Source of the DNA: Takakia lepidozioides
Taxonomy: Eukaryota > Streptophyta > Takakiopsida > Takakiales > Takakiaceae
Direction of reading: 5' to 3'
DNA: 64,000 nt
NCBI GenBank assembly: GCA_030704615.1
Contig: CM060731.1
Location: 10,788,001-10,852,000, forward strand
Both the position numbers and the translations under genes were made by a program. The notes below the pieces were generated by a model, which was given only the letters and a program-made list of their open reading frames with translations, made no database searches and was not told the DNA's origin. Below are positions 22,511-33,989 of this stretch, in pieces. The first letter of the stretch is position 1; every line of letters begins with the position of its first letter.

Positions 22511-23845
22511 GTATTAGCGTACGAACGTTTCTCCACCTTGAAAGTGAGTGGTACCTAGTCTTTATGAGAGCATGTTTTGTATGAGGTATGTATCCACTAG
22601 AAAAGCAAGCTTGGATGTTTGCACTTGGAGTCTTGACTTGTGCCGTTGTGTCTTTTACATCCGTCTCTTGGTCTCTTCCTATGAGATAGCTTAAAGTTTC
22701 AAACCCATCATTGTAACACATGTTAAGTTATGACATCTTTATCGGGGTCATCAATTTTTGCAACATCCAAGATCGGCCGTTGGAAAAGGAAATTGTGATC
22801 TTCAGAAATCTTTGATTGAGAGGTTGACGGATGCTTTATGGAGGAGGGCTCTGAGTGTAGATGACGAAGAGGAGGATGAAGACAAAGTGTTGGCCGAAGA
22901 TGTTAGTTTGGACCAATTTCTTCGGTGGTTGGAGTATAAGAACGTGGGAATGAAGTGCCATTGGAAAAATGACAATATAATAGTGGATGAACTTGAGCTA
23001 GGATTCTAGTAGCACTCCTGCAAAGAAACAAAGAAGCTATGGTGCGCCTAACGGTGAAGACGATAACGTGCATCCATACAATTTTTGAATTTTGAGAAAC
23101 TTTGACGGGGAGACCGTTGCGAACCTGACTAATGGGTAAATAAGTTGGGATGGCTTGATTGCGGCATTCATGTTTTTCTTTCTGATTGTGATCCCTTTAT
23201 GACTGTGATCTTGTGACGAGACCATGGGTAGGCTCGGATGACTCGAAGAATTTGACGCTCTTGATAATCATGGTGAGGCAATTGGCGAGATACAGAGGCA
23301 AATGATAGTGCAAGATCTGTAGAGTGCAGTCCATATGTTGCCAAACAATGATTTTATATACAGGCCAGGGACAAAGTTTATGAGGTTGATCTTGCCGCTA
23401 AGAAGTTATGTGTCAGTCCAAGGTGTTCCCTTAAACATCCGAAACAAATTAAACGACTTGCCTTCTTTGTTTTTGAAGTCGGAGTTTCAATCAGTTGGAG
23501 GACCTCGTTCAGAGGGCAGGTAAGAAAGCTAGTTATATTTTAATCATTATATTGCTTTAGCAGAATTCTAGCAACCGCATTCAAATTCATCATTTGTGTA
23601 GATTTTCTACCTCTTTTAGAAATCATCTCATCCATCTGTTTGCTTGTTTCACTTGCAGATGAGTATATCTCAGCCTTCACAAAGGTGCAAATGTATATTT
23701 TTCTCAAACGGTGGCCAAACCAAAGAGATACTTCTGTCGCTTTGTATTTAGCAGTTTGATACCATCGACAAGGAAATGTGCCAATTCCAATAGACGTTAT
23801 TTCTTTGGGCACAACAAGCATCAATGCATGTGCTAGGAGAGGCGT
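22460..23845 (+). pseudogene. Unknown gene segment, direct copy (segment A)
   Basis: Plus-strand partner of the inverted copy at 18688-19830. Exon-like parts: about 22800-23009 ('SLIERLTDALWRRALSVDDE', 'LAEDVSLDQFLRWLEY'); 23335-23519, ending at a GCAG|GTAAG donor ('MLPNNDFIYRPG'); and from 23659 after acceptor CACTTGCAG ('EYISAFTKVQMYIFLKRWP'). The last frame runs into a TGA where the other copy stays open, so this copy is also damaged. Homology with the inverted copy ends near 23845. The segment is followed after about 30 bp by segment B in the same orientation, which suggests that A-B is the original order. Confidence 0.45.
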
Positions 23846-23877
23846 TTATTGCGTACAATCTTCCTCCTTTGTCGTGG

Positions 23878-24891
23878 GCATGGTTGCCTAGATCATTAGA
23901 TCCACCATACAATCAAGCTGGAATTGGATTATACAGTATTCATCTCCAAAGCATTATTATTTTATCTCAAGTTGGAGGCATACCTCCCTGGGGAGCTTCC
24001 CCTAATGGTTATGATTTTGATTTGTTTCCTATTCAAGGTTGTCTATGCTTACCCTGCCGGAATAATTAATTTTTGAAGTTGAAGAAGGGGTCCGGTAGGC
24101 TTTTTGCAATTTCTGCAATTCCGACAATGATATGATAAATAATAATAAAACATATTGTTTGCATGTGTATACGGCTAGCGCAGTGGTATCAAGTGAGAAT
24201 TTGGTAGGGCAAGTATGGAGGTCGATATGTGGGACATTCGGCCCTGGAAGGGCTTTAATTTAAATTTTTTTTCCGGCAGTCTGCTTTGCATTTCATTATC
24301 ATCGGAGAGCGTAGGCAGATATGGTAGACAATTCTTTTGCCAAAACTATTATTAATTTATGTGTTAAACATTGTTGGCACATTAGTTCTCCGCATAACAT
24401 TGAGCATGATTGGTTAAACCCAACAATGTTATTGGAGACTTCTTAAGGCACGGGTTGTACTTTTTGCTCTTGGATGTGTTATACGTGTGGTACAAGCACC
24501 CAATTCAAAAAATTGGTGATTCTTTTTATATCATACTTGTACATCAACTACCATGTAAGGTAGGTGGGTTACCTTTATAATACTAAGTTGGTTTTGCCAT
24601 GACACATTATAGTGACAAACTAAGATGTAAGTCCACCAAGTAATGTTGACATGTTTATATTAACCAAAACCTATTGGACGTTGCAAGTCTAATAGTCAAT
24701 TATTTACCTTGACCCATTAGTTGGCTGCAATAGCTTTTTAAGCATATGAAAGTTCGACATGGAACACAAAGTACACTCAAATAAGATAGTTATATGCTCA
24801 GTGAGTATCATTGTCAACTAACATAGTTCTTTCAGATTTTTTGAGTGGATGTTTGCAAGACTTTCTTATTCAGTGAACTTCTTCCAAATAC
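23878..24891 (+). repeat. Direct duplicate, copy 2 (segment B)
   Basis: Partner of 20337-21345. Starts with the possible terminal exon reading 'AGIGLYSIHLQSIIILSQVG' and 'PNGYDFDLFPIQGCLCLPCR', stop at 24067-24069. The remaining 820 bp are non-coding in both copies. Confidence 0.75.
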
Positions 24892-26194
24892 ATGTTGAGC
24901 TTCGACTTGGATGCCAGCATAATCATCATTATCAAAACAAATTAATTTGAACTATGTTTGGAACTTCATGCTTTGCAGTGACCTAGAGTTGCAGCCATAC
25001 ACACATTAAAATATGGTGCAAATACTTTCAGCGGATGTTACATATACATAAAAGTACTATTGGTTTTTCCTCTTTATCTTTGTGCCTATGTTGAGGGGGG
25101 AGCATTGGAGCATTTAAATATTGGGGGCACCGTCATCACTGAATTTGACAAAATATGGATATTTTGTATAAATGACTCTCCTGGTATCTGTTTCTTTGAG
25201 GTCTACAAATAAAAGTCACCAATAAATAAATAAATAAGGGTCCCAAATCCTAGCAGGGGATGTTCCTAAAGGTCGAAAAAGGGGAGAAGATTGGACCGGC
25301 CACTGGGGATGGAAGGCAAGCCTATTGGAATGGGTGAAGGACGAGGACAGCTGTAAGGGATAGCATGAAGTAGGAGGGTGGGCCTGCTCATAGTTCTAGA
25401 GCATTTGTTCTCCACCACCGCCTTGATATATTTATATATATGACGCCAGCCGGAGCTAGCGTAAATAAGAGCCTCTTCCCTTTGCAGGTACTGCCCCCTT
25501 TCGGGGGTGGGCTCTATCAGAACCAGAACCCGTTACGTAGTGGCAAGCTGGCCACTTTCAATCTCTCTTTTGTTGAGGATTAAGGCTGTAAGTGACGTAA
25601 TAGTTGTGTAGTATAGGGTGCGTAGGAGTGGGGTGATGTATTTTAACGAAAGTTTGAGGTTTTCTTTGAGAACCTGAGTGATGTGGCAATGTGCTCCCCC
25701 TCTGACACCAGCGGTAATGATAGTCAAAGGCGCGGTATTCCATCCATGGTAATGAAGGGCTAAGATGAGCGGTTCATATTTTTCACGTTTAAACATAATT
25801 GATTGGTTAGGGTCTCTATCATGACAAAATGTAAATTCTATTATATGAATGGTAAGGGAGGGATGTGGACCTGTTGGTATCGTTGATGAAAGAGGTAGTC
25901 CATTGATAAGTAGAATATCAGGGCATGACCTTGCTAGACAACGACATGGGATATAGAGACATGTGCATGGTAGAAACCATAGAGGTATTGTGTGGTCCGG
26001 TGGTCTACCTTGAAACGTATCTGCATTGATGAGGTTAAACCATCTGGATTAGTATGTGACAGAAGAAGTTTTTGAAGATGCCAAACTCCTTGGTTGTGTC
26101 TGGTTATATGTCATCCATGGAGTATGGGGTGCTTACAATGGAGAAGCAAGTGTGGCCATATGTCTACTTTGGGGGGTCAGTGTGTGTGCCTTGA
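24892..26194. other. No gene recognised
   Basis: Contains an (AAAT)n tract near 25215-25236 and a short (TA)n run near 25430. A short inverted repeat, GCCCCCTTTCGGGGGTGGGC, lies at 25492-25511. The open frames here are short and unsupported. Confidence 0.4.
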
Positions 26195-26330
26195 TATAGT
26201 ATATAACGAGGGTAAAGGCTAAACTCTACATGGTTCCTTCTGGCTCCACCTCACTTAGGTGGGCTTTGCAAGCAGGGCCTCTTAAGAAAAAAAGTTGGAA
26301 GTTGGAACCTAAACCATCTTCAAATGAATA
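26195..26330 (+). repeat. LTR-like dispersed repeat, copy 1 (copy 2 near 59850-59980)
   Basis: Shares with 59855-59975 a TATA-like TATATA(A), GGGTAAAGG, a pyrimidine-rich stretch, GGTGGGCT(T/C)TGCAAGCAGGGCC(C)TCTTA, an A-run, GTTGGAA/TTTGGAA and ACCATC in the same order and spacing. Reads like an LTR U3/R region, but the ends and a primer site were not found. Confidence 0.5.
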
Positions 26331-28231
26331 GAAATGAATTTGGAAAAGACTTTTGTGTGCTAGATCTCATCTCATGCCAAATAATCTAATCGTGTGGTTG
26401 GCTTGCATGTTTTCATTTTATGGGTAAGGATGCTGCCATATGTCACTGACCCAAACTTGGCACTTGGTCAGGGCTTTCCAAAGCTGTACTGCATTTTATT
26501 GGCTCCTCACCACGCATCAGTGCCAAAATGGGGGTAGATCCTGATATGCCTTCACCGGAAAACACCCAAACTTCACATATATACCTTCACTAGTTACATT
26601 GCTATTTATATTAATGAGCATCAAATATTGATTTGTATTTATTTTTGTTTTTGTGAAATATATTCTTAACCAGTAACAGCCATTGGGAAATGGCTGGAGA
26701 CCAGTGAAAGCTTCTTCCATTTCTTCCCTGCTCTCATGTTAGCAAAACCCTGGCCTTCGTTGGCCTTCGTCGTCCTGCCCCTGGGAGCAGAGATGAGTGC
26801 CATATGTATAGTTTGTGTGGGGAGCCTGGCCTTTGGACTTCTTAAAGGAGGAAAGGGCGGAACGCTTGGCAGGACGACTTGAGTGACGGTGCGAGGCCAA
26901 CAACTTGTGCACAGTAAGTAGCTTCCTTGTTGATCCTCTTGTGGTTGTTGATATGGTCAGCCTTTGTGCTGCTGTTTATCTTCTCTACACTTGTAATGGG
27001 CTGGGAGTGGTCCGATGCCGCTGCGAAGTTTGACCTCCGTTCTAAGTTATAACTAAAACCCTCCAAATTAGGGCGGCCCCCGCTGACCTTACTCAGGAAT
27101 ATAGACAATATGGCTTGGATTCCCTTTATGTGTGGAGTGGTTCAACTGCTGGGCTACACAACAAGTTGAAGACCCGCAAGACCTAGGTTTTTGTCCAAGT
27201 TATTGTTGTGTGTGTTGATCTATACTGTCCTTTTGGTGAGTCCCTGCAAATCTTCTACTTTGGCGGATTGCAGGGTGTGTAATATCAACTCCAGCAATCG
27301 TGTCAAGCAATGTCTGTATATATGTTTGTATGTTTGTATCTGTATCGGAGGATATGTATGTTGTTCAATACCACTTACTAGTCGAAATGGAAACCGGTCA
27401 CTTACAGCAAACCAAATTATTTCGCATTTTCGAGGAGGATATCAGAAATCAGGTCTGAAGTTTCAACCATATTTTTTGTCATTTTCATCTTTGTTATGTG
27501 TGTAATGCTCTCTCTGGGCCTTCCGTGGACGTAAGAAATTTCTTGAATGGCAGAAGCCTTCAGCTTTTAGGACTAGAAGTGCCTGGCAGCCTACCTGCAA
27601 AAGGCACGTCTTTTTGGAGTGATATTTCTTACTTTGTGCCATTTCTTTTTTTCTTCTCTCTCCTTTCTCTCGTGCTTTGTTAGTATCCCTTGCGTATTGC
27701 TGCACTGTTGGTAAAAACACTTGGAGATTAATTCTACATCAACGTACATAATTCATTCAGCATCGGAAAGTTGCATAACAGTGGGAAATGGGGAGTCAAC
27801 ATGAGGTGGTAGGTCTTGGGTACCTCATTTTACCATAACTGCTTGATATCCAACGATGAGCGGTATGTTCGGAACTAGCCAGACATCCATTGGAGCTTGC
27901 AGAAAGTTAATTATACAAGATTTCAGGGATGTAACCTTGAATTTGAGAGATCAATTATTCAAGGAAGTCATTCATGCAGATGTTACACATCCAAGTTGCG
28001 GCAAGAGGTGATAATATCGGCAGAACAGGGGCAGCCTCCACAAATGGAAAGTAGTGGGGCGCTCTTTGCCAGCACCTCATTTTGTGTGGGCTCTCTAAAT
28101 TATGGATAGACACCTCCTCTCTGAATTGCTTGTGGTTTGTTATGGTTGGACCAGCCATCACCATTATCTGTTTTGCTGCCACCATTGCAGAGAGAGCATT
28201 GGACTGTTGACAGAATTATTATTGGGAAGAC
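26331..28231. other. No gene recognised
   Basis: Scattered short open frames on both strands without domain or splice support. Confidence 0.4.
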
Positions 28232-28350
28232 CCTGGTATTTCAGTATTTCAGTATCTCAGTATTTCAGCCAGATTTTCAGCAAGTATTTTAATATTTCAG
28301 CTAGTTATTCTCAATATTTTAGTTAGTATTTCAACAAGCATTTCAATAAT
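28232..28350. repeat. Degenerate TATTTCAG octamer repeat
   Basis: About ten imperfect copies of TATTTCAG/TATTTTAG spaced 8-16 bp, grading into A+T-rich sequence. Looks like a decaying minisatellite. Confidence 0.65.
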
Positions 28351-28699
28351 TTAATAATTAAATATCATTTTTGCATTATCATACATGATTACTTTATTCA
28401 TACATCCATAAAGTTCTGCCAGGCCCTGAGTCTGCTCCCGGCTTTATAAATGAATAAATAAATAAATGTTCCTCTTATGCCGAACATGTTTAAAATATAT
28501 ATGAAAATAGAACATGCAAAACATGCTCTTATGCAGGCTTAAAATATAAATTACAATCAAGGGTTTTAATTTTTTTCCCTTCAAATAATCTGTAATAGAG
28601 TTCAATCCAGGGCTTCTGCCCCTGTTTACCAAGTAGTGAATACGTAATTATCTTATCTCAATAACATTTTAAGGAAATTTTCTACTTGGAGTTTTAGGA

Positions 28700-28820
28700 G
28701 TCTTAGGGTGGAGCCATTACACGACTAGCCGCTTGTTTTTATTTGACTGAAGAGATGATAAAGGCCATTGAAGGCGAGAAAAGCAAGCGGCTAGTTCCTT
28801 ATGGCCTCAGTCCTGTTTGT
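28700..28820. repeat. Inverted repeat able to form a hairpin
   Basis: ACTAGCCGCTTG (about 28724-28736) and CAAGCGGCTAGT (about 28785-28797) are perfect inverted copies. Looser pairing continues outward (GGAGCCAT against ATGGCCTC). Possibly a small MITE or an RNA hairpin. Confidence 0.5.
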
Positions 28821-31800
28821 GAACAGTGGAATCTACTTTCATCCATGATACACTTGAAAATTCATCCATTTACTTTTCAATAAGGTATTCAATTACAAGA
28901 GAGATGTTACTTGAGGAAGGTGTTACCTACCTGAAGAAGGCACAACATGGAAGTAATTAAGTATAGGAGGTGACACCTAGGAAGACACAACCGGGCTTGG
29001 CGATTTTTGACACAGTTGCCTGGTCAACAAAAAACAAATACTAAAAGGGCCATAAAGCACAGACATCGTACGCGACATCGTACGCGGTGAGGGCGAACCC
29101 CACAAATAGAAAAACAGGCCAAGTGGTCAAGTGGTGAAAGGCATACCTATGCAGCATAGAAGCCCGCAGCGTGCAGCACGGCAGGGCCCAGTGACCACCA
29201 CGAGGACACGACATTACCAACCAGCTACAGTGGGTAATGGGGGGAGAGCCAAAGCATATTAGCAAAGTAGCCATCAAAAGCTAAGGCGGGCTGAATGCGA
29301 TTTGCCGAGGTGTTTCCAATTGATTTCACGCTGGAATTTATAATTTCTGAGACCAGGAATCGTTTAAGCATGCTGCTGGCGGAGCGCTTGAGCATACGAT
29401 ATATACAGTGGTTTCCAGGGGATTTTGCTGGACGTCTGCAAGAAGTTGAGCCCAAGCAAGGAAAGGCTGTTTGGTAGTTTAGTAACAGGTTAATGTGCGG
29501 TTGGCGGGTTGAGAAGCCAAGTTCTGCGATCCAGGGCCTGATATTCTGTGGAATATGGTACAATGCAGCTGGAGGCAGTGTTCCAATGATTCCGAGATTC
29601 CTAGATGGCAACATTTGCATAGGAGTGCTTCTGCAAATTGGAGGCAGACATCTACTTTTACCATACAATTCGCAATTTGTCATGAACGCGCTCTGCTTGG
29701 CCGGTCTCGATTTGGCTCAGGTTAGGCTCCAAATCGGGCCCCAGTTTCCTTCCAGGACCTCGAAATTAGCCCATTTGTTATCCCATTTCTGTTGGAGGTT
29801 AGGGAGCGGTACGCATTTATTACCGTGTATTGAAGGATGCCAAAAAAAATACCAAGTCCATTCTGCGGATCGATCTGTGTCCCCTTAAGGGCCGGCTCCC
29901 TCTACCAGAAAAAAGAGCTGGAGAAGAGCCATGCTGAAGGTTAAAGTGTCTCTGGGCAAATAGGGTTTGTTTCTTTGCCTGGGGAAGACCATAGACACTC
30001 TCGAACTGGCCTCCTGTGAAGTGGTGTGCTTGTATAGAGGTAAACATACATATATCCTCATTCTCTTCCCATATTTCTTACGGCTTGGCCTCATGAATGA
30101 ATAAATCGTCATTTCTAACAAACTGCCAAAATCAAATGCAAGCGAAAATCGAGGAAGTTCTATGGGCAAATCCGTGGTCTGGGTACTCGCACAACCTTCA
30201 TCGATATTCTTCGGATCTTCTTCCAAGATGAACTCGGGATGAACTCATTGTAGTGAGCTTGTCAGCGTCGAGGGAGCAACTCGATCCTTTCACGGTTTGG
30301 TTCTTCACTGTGAACTCTGGAAGTAGGTACGTCTTGAAAGTCTGACATGCATCATGAGAATTGAGTCCGTGTTATAACCAATTTTAAGAGAGTCTAACGA
30401 AAATATATGAAGCTGGAGTCTTTTAAAATGGAAATCCTAATGTATTAATTTGTCTAGAGATACCTGTGAGACTTGAGGATTTAAAACAAGTCAAAATTAC
30501 GAGACAAGTCTCCCTGCGGCCATCCGATAAACTGGTAAGTTCAAGAGCTACCCAACGAGAGGTTTCCAATATCAAAATGGCCAACATCAATTTACATTTC
30601 CTGGAGACAAATCAATTTAAGAAAACAGTTCTTTCATGTCTTTACAGTTACCAGTAAAACCTTGAAACCATGCTCAGAGGTCACATCACCAAAAACTTGT
30701 TTCACTAGGATGAAGTCCTGTAAGTTGTGAACAGATAAGTCGCAGATAAGTAGCTGGCCCTGGCCCTTGCAAGTGAGAAGTGTCACTGAACTTCTGGGCA
30801 GGATGTGTATATGCGTAACCTCTCTACCAGGTGCCAGCAACAATATCATGAGCCAAGTAGTGTCTTATACGCCCCTCTATCTTTTTCAGCTCAAGTCTGT
30901 GAAGCTGGATTTTGAGAATATTGAGGAGAGTCACTGCTGTGAGTTTTCTCCCAAAAACGTTTCTCCCCAATTGAGCATAAAAAGTGCGACTGCCTCTACA
31001 CCGCGCCTTTATATAATTTTCTGGGTTTTGGAGGCTCAAGACAGCTATAAGCCCAGTGCGTCCACCTCGTCTGACGACTACATTATCTGAGATACTTATC
31101 CCATCGGTGCTGCAAGATCATGTTCAGTCTATGTAGGCTTGAATCGATCGATCCTGAGCCGGAAAGAATCACAGCCGTGGGATTCATGGACGGCTCCGGA
31201 CTGTTGCGCACAGCTCCCACATTTGAATATGTGACACGGTCACATGCCCAAACGGTGGGTCCACCCCCTAATCTCTTCCTTTCCCCTGCGGGGCCCTGCT
31301 TTCCATGGAACCATATTGATCAAACAACAACGCTATACAGGCGAGTATAAATGTTGCCAACTTAGAATTCTGGAAATTCTGTGATCAGTACTAAAGTCAG
31401 AGCACAGTATGTTGTATGAGATCCAAGATTGGGCAGCGGTTCACGAACAAGCATCAATTCAACTCGCAAGGATGCAAGCCCACTGCAAGGCTCCCAAAGT
31501 TGGCCTGATCAAAATACTGTTTCCTGCCATCAAATTAGAGTGACCTCGACTTGGGTAGTCTTCAGTCACTGAGGTATGCAGAGAATATGCCTCCCAAGGC
31601 CTATTGTTGTTTGTGACAACTATGGAGGTTTCCATCCTCTACTCTCTTTGCAAGCGTAGAGGATCTCGATGTTCTTCGGACCGTCTAATGCTGTTAACCA
31701 CACACTAGTCGTGCTCATTTATTACTGTGAATGCAAATTACAAACTAGTTGTGATCTTGACGCAAACATCAGGCCTACGTCTTTCCGTTATTCTAAGGTG

Positions 31801-31866
31801 ACATGGAACACCGAGAATTATCCTGTATTTGGTGTAAGATTTGGCTACGTATCTAGATCTACACCT
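28821..31866. other. Weak coding signals, no gene recognised
   Basis: The plus-strand frames at 29295-29477 and 29493-29888 are fairly coding-like ('ISETRNRLSMLLAERLSIRY', 'GGRHLLLPYNSQFVMNALCL') but match nothing I know. The 29063-29086 stretch repeats GACATCGTACGC twice. The frames at 30466-31090 have no support. Confidence 0.3.
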
Positions 31867-32981
31867 CTAGCGACGGCAGACAATTCCTCCTGTCTTGCTG
31901 ATTCCAGTGTTACCGCACATTGTGCGGTAGGTTGGCAAAGCCAGCATATTGGGCATAGCTGGATCTGAAGAAAACTGGCTTACTTTGCAATCCGTAGACA
32001 TAAGGGACGTGGATGAAAATTTATCGTTACCTCCCATGATAGGCATGGGCACATTTCTCTTCACTGGGTTCTTGAAGCCTGGCTGGTAGGTCTGTCCCAT
32101 GACACCATCCACAGTCGCGGACAGATTGAAGAAGTTGAATTGCATGTCCAGATGAGCGAAGCAATCGTCCTCGGTAATCTGGTAGTTGTGAACCTTGCTT
32201 TCCTTCTCAGTGACAGGCACTGCACTTACAGACACTGCCATCAACTCCTTGATACTCACATACACACTGTTGGTGTCAGTGATGCGCTCCACAGATACTT
32301 CAGCGTCAGCGGAGGTCCAGATAGAACCCTGGCCTTCAGAGATGAAGAAAGGCATGCCGTCGTAAGAGAACAAGAGCAATTGTCTCATCCCATTTACTCA
32401 CAATCCTAGCCTCGACACTGAGTTTGTGGGAGCCAAACACAAAGCCAAGGGCCTGCACCCATGTGTAATCACGTGTCCTCCCCTCGGGCCTCTTGCCAAT
32501 AAAATGAGCGTTGATGTGAAGGTTGCGGTCAGAGACTAGACAGAAATCCTGGTCTTTCTTCCCATGGAAATAGAACATCACACCGTCTCCACCAATGATG
32601 CGGGGGTCGTAGCATATGGCTCCTAAACTGTGGCACAAAGACTTGCGATCTGCAAAACAGAGCACGAAACGCCCATACACATGTTCATTGCCACTTATAA
32701 TGTACATATGTCCTAGCGCCTCGATGACTCTGCCCAGCATGTACATTGGAACACGAGTTCAAGTTACACTGGAAGAGGAAAGAGAGTGATACTAACGTTT
32801 GCAGGTGGCCTCGCAGCTCTCGTCACAGTCACCAGCAGGCCCTCCCGTCACGTTCACGTAACAGGCGTTTCGGACACCTGTCGGGGCATTCGATCTTCTT
32901 ACCCTGGCATTAGGAGTCCTTGGAGCAAGTCATATCATCATTTGCCATAGTCTGTACCACTAGCACGGACAGTAAAACCAT
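31867..32981 (-). pseudogene. Root-cap/LEA-type secreted protein gene, broken
   Basis: Two exons: 32981-32797 (hydrophobic leader 'MVLLSVLVVQT', then a Cys-rich part 'KKIECPDRCPK' and 'GDCDESCEATCK') and 32649-31867 (acceptor TTTTGCAG). Exon 2 carries the hallmark pattern of the plant Root_cap family (PF06830 type): 'DPRIIGGDGVMFYFHGKKDQ', 'LVSDRNLHINAHFIGKRPEG', 'NYQITEDDCFAHLDMQFNFF', 'VMGQTYQPGF' and 'VPMPIMGGNDKF'. These proteins are secreted; their molecular role is unclear. Three breaks are visible: an in-frame TAA at 32910-32912, a frameshift at about 32865-32880 within the Cys-rich part, and a frameshift near 32350-32380 that splits exon 2 into two frames. The splice sites and C-terminus look intact. 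It is probably a pseudogene; three sequencing errors in one gene is the alternative. Confidence 0.75.
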
Positions 32982-33989
32982 CGCTATCCGGCTGAGCCAT
33001 ATCTAGACGTAGACATTGCTGGTCACGACACTTGCTTGGTTCTCAAGTCTGGATCAGTGGATGGTAGAAGCAGGACTTGAGAGTAGCTGCCGGATTGCAA
33101 TGAGATGGGGGATGGGCCACCGCCTTATATACTGATCCTAAGCGTGCTTTCCTAAAGGTTTACTGGGACGACATTTGTCTAGTTACAGCTACAGCTTGAA
33201 AGTACATCAAACTTGTACTGAACATGAGAAATAAGGTACTATCTAGATCTTACGAACACTATTCTACACTGAAGATGCAGCAGGTACTTGGCATTTACTT
33301 ATCGAAAATAACGAGAAATTTTCTCGAAATTCCAGCGCAGAAAGATGGCTCCACGAGAGTTTCTACCTTGATTTTGACTGTACAGCCAATTTCTAAGTGA
33401 GATCCCAATTAGACTACATTGTTCACGCTGTGTGGAATAGATTCCTCGTAATCTCCATTTGAGGCCAAAATCTAAAGTTTGTCCACATTATTAGTAAGGT
33501 GCTGAACGTGCCAGTCGGCAGCCATGTCCTCCACCAACATCGTGTCGGTATTGGGCATCCTATGTACAGCACATAACGCAACAACAGCCTCTTGCGAAAA
33601 AGCTCCTGTATGTAAAGTCAAAATTGGTGCAGGCTCAGCAGAAATTCTAGGACGTGCTCAAGGTAGATATAAAAGTCAACTTCCAGGATCAAATCCGAAG
33701 GTGTACATCCATTATTAGTGGAGTTTGATTAATGGGTTGCGAAAGAGGCTCAGCAGAGCTCTACGCAGTCCACTTCCAAGGGGTGTTATGTCACAGGCGT
33801 CACGAGTCCATATCTCAACACTCCCCGCCTAAAGCTCACATGTGCAGATGCTATGCGTACTGATTAGTCGAGGATCAAAGCTGCTTATAGAACAGAACCC
33901 TGAAGGTTTCATGATAAGTCGCATACATTTGACGTCTAAAATATAGATTTCGATCAAATCTGTGTTCCATCTACATGATTGGCATGTTT
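32982..33989. other. 5' flank of the root-cap-type gene and unassigned sequence
   Basis: A possible TATA-like TATATAAGGCGG lies on the minus strand at about 33120-33131 (plus text CCGCCTTATATA), 140-150 bp upstream of the start codon. The plus-strand frame at 33524-33718 is unsupported. Confidence 0.4.
33120..33131 (-). promoter_or_regulatory. Probable TATA box of the root-cap-type gene
   Basis: The minus strand reads TATATAAGGCGG about 145 bp upstream of the ATG at 32981, a normal plant TATA position for a leader of about 110 nt. A relic if the gene is dead. Confidence 0.55.

Noticed and set aside
23540-23824. 94-codon minus-strand frame
   Set aside because: It is the antisense shadow of the plus-strand segment A; the sense reading matches the inverted copy.
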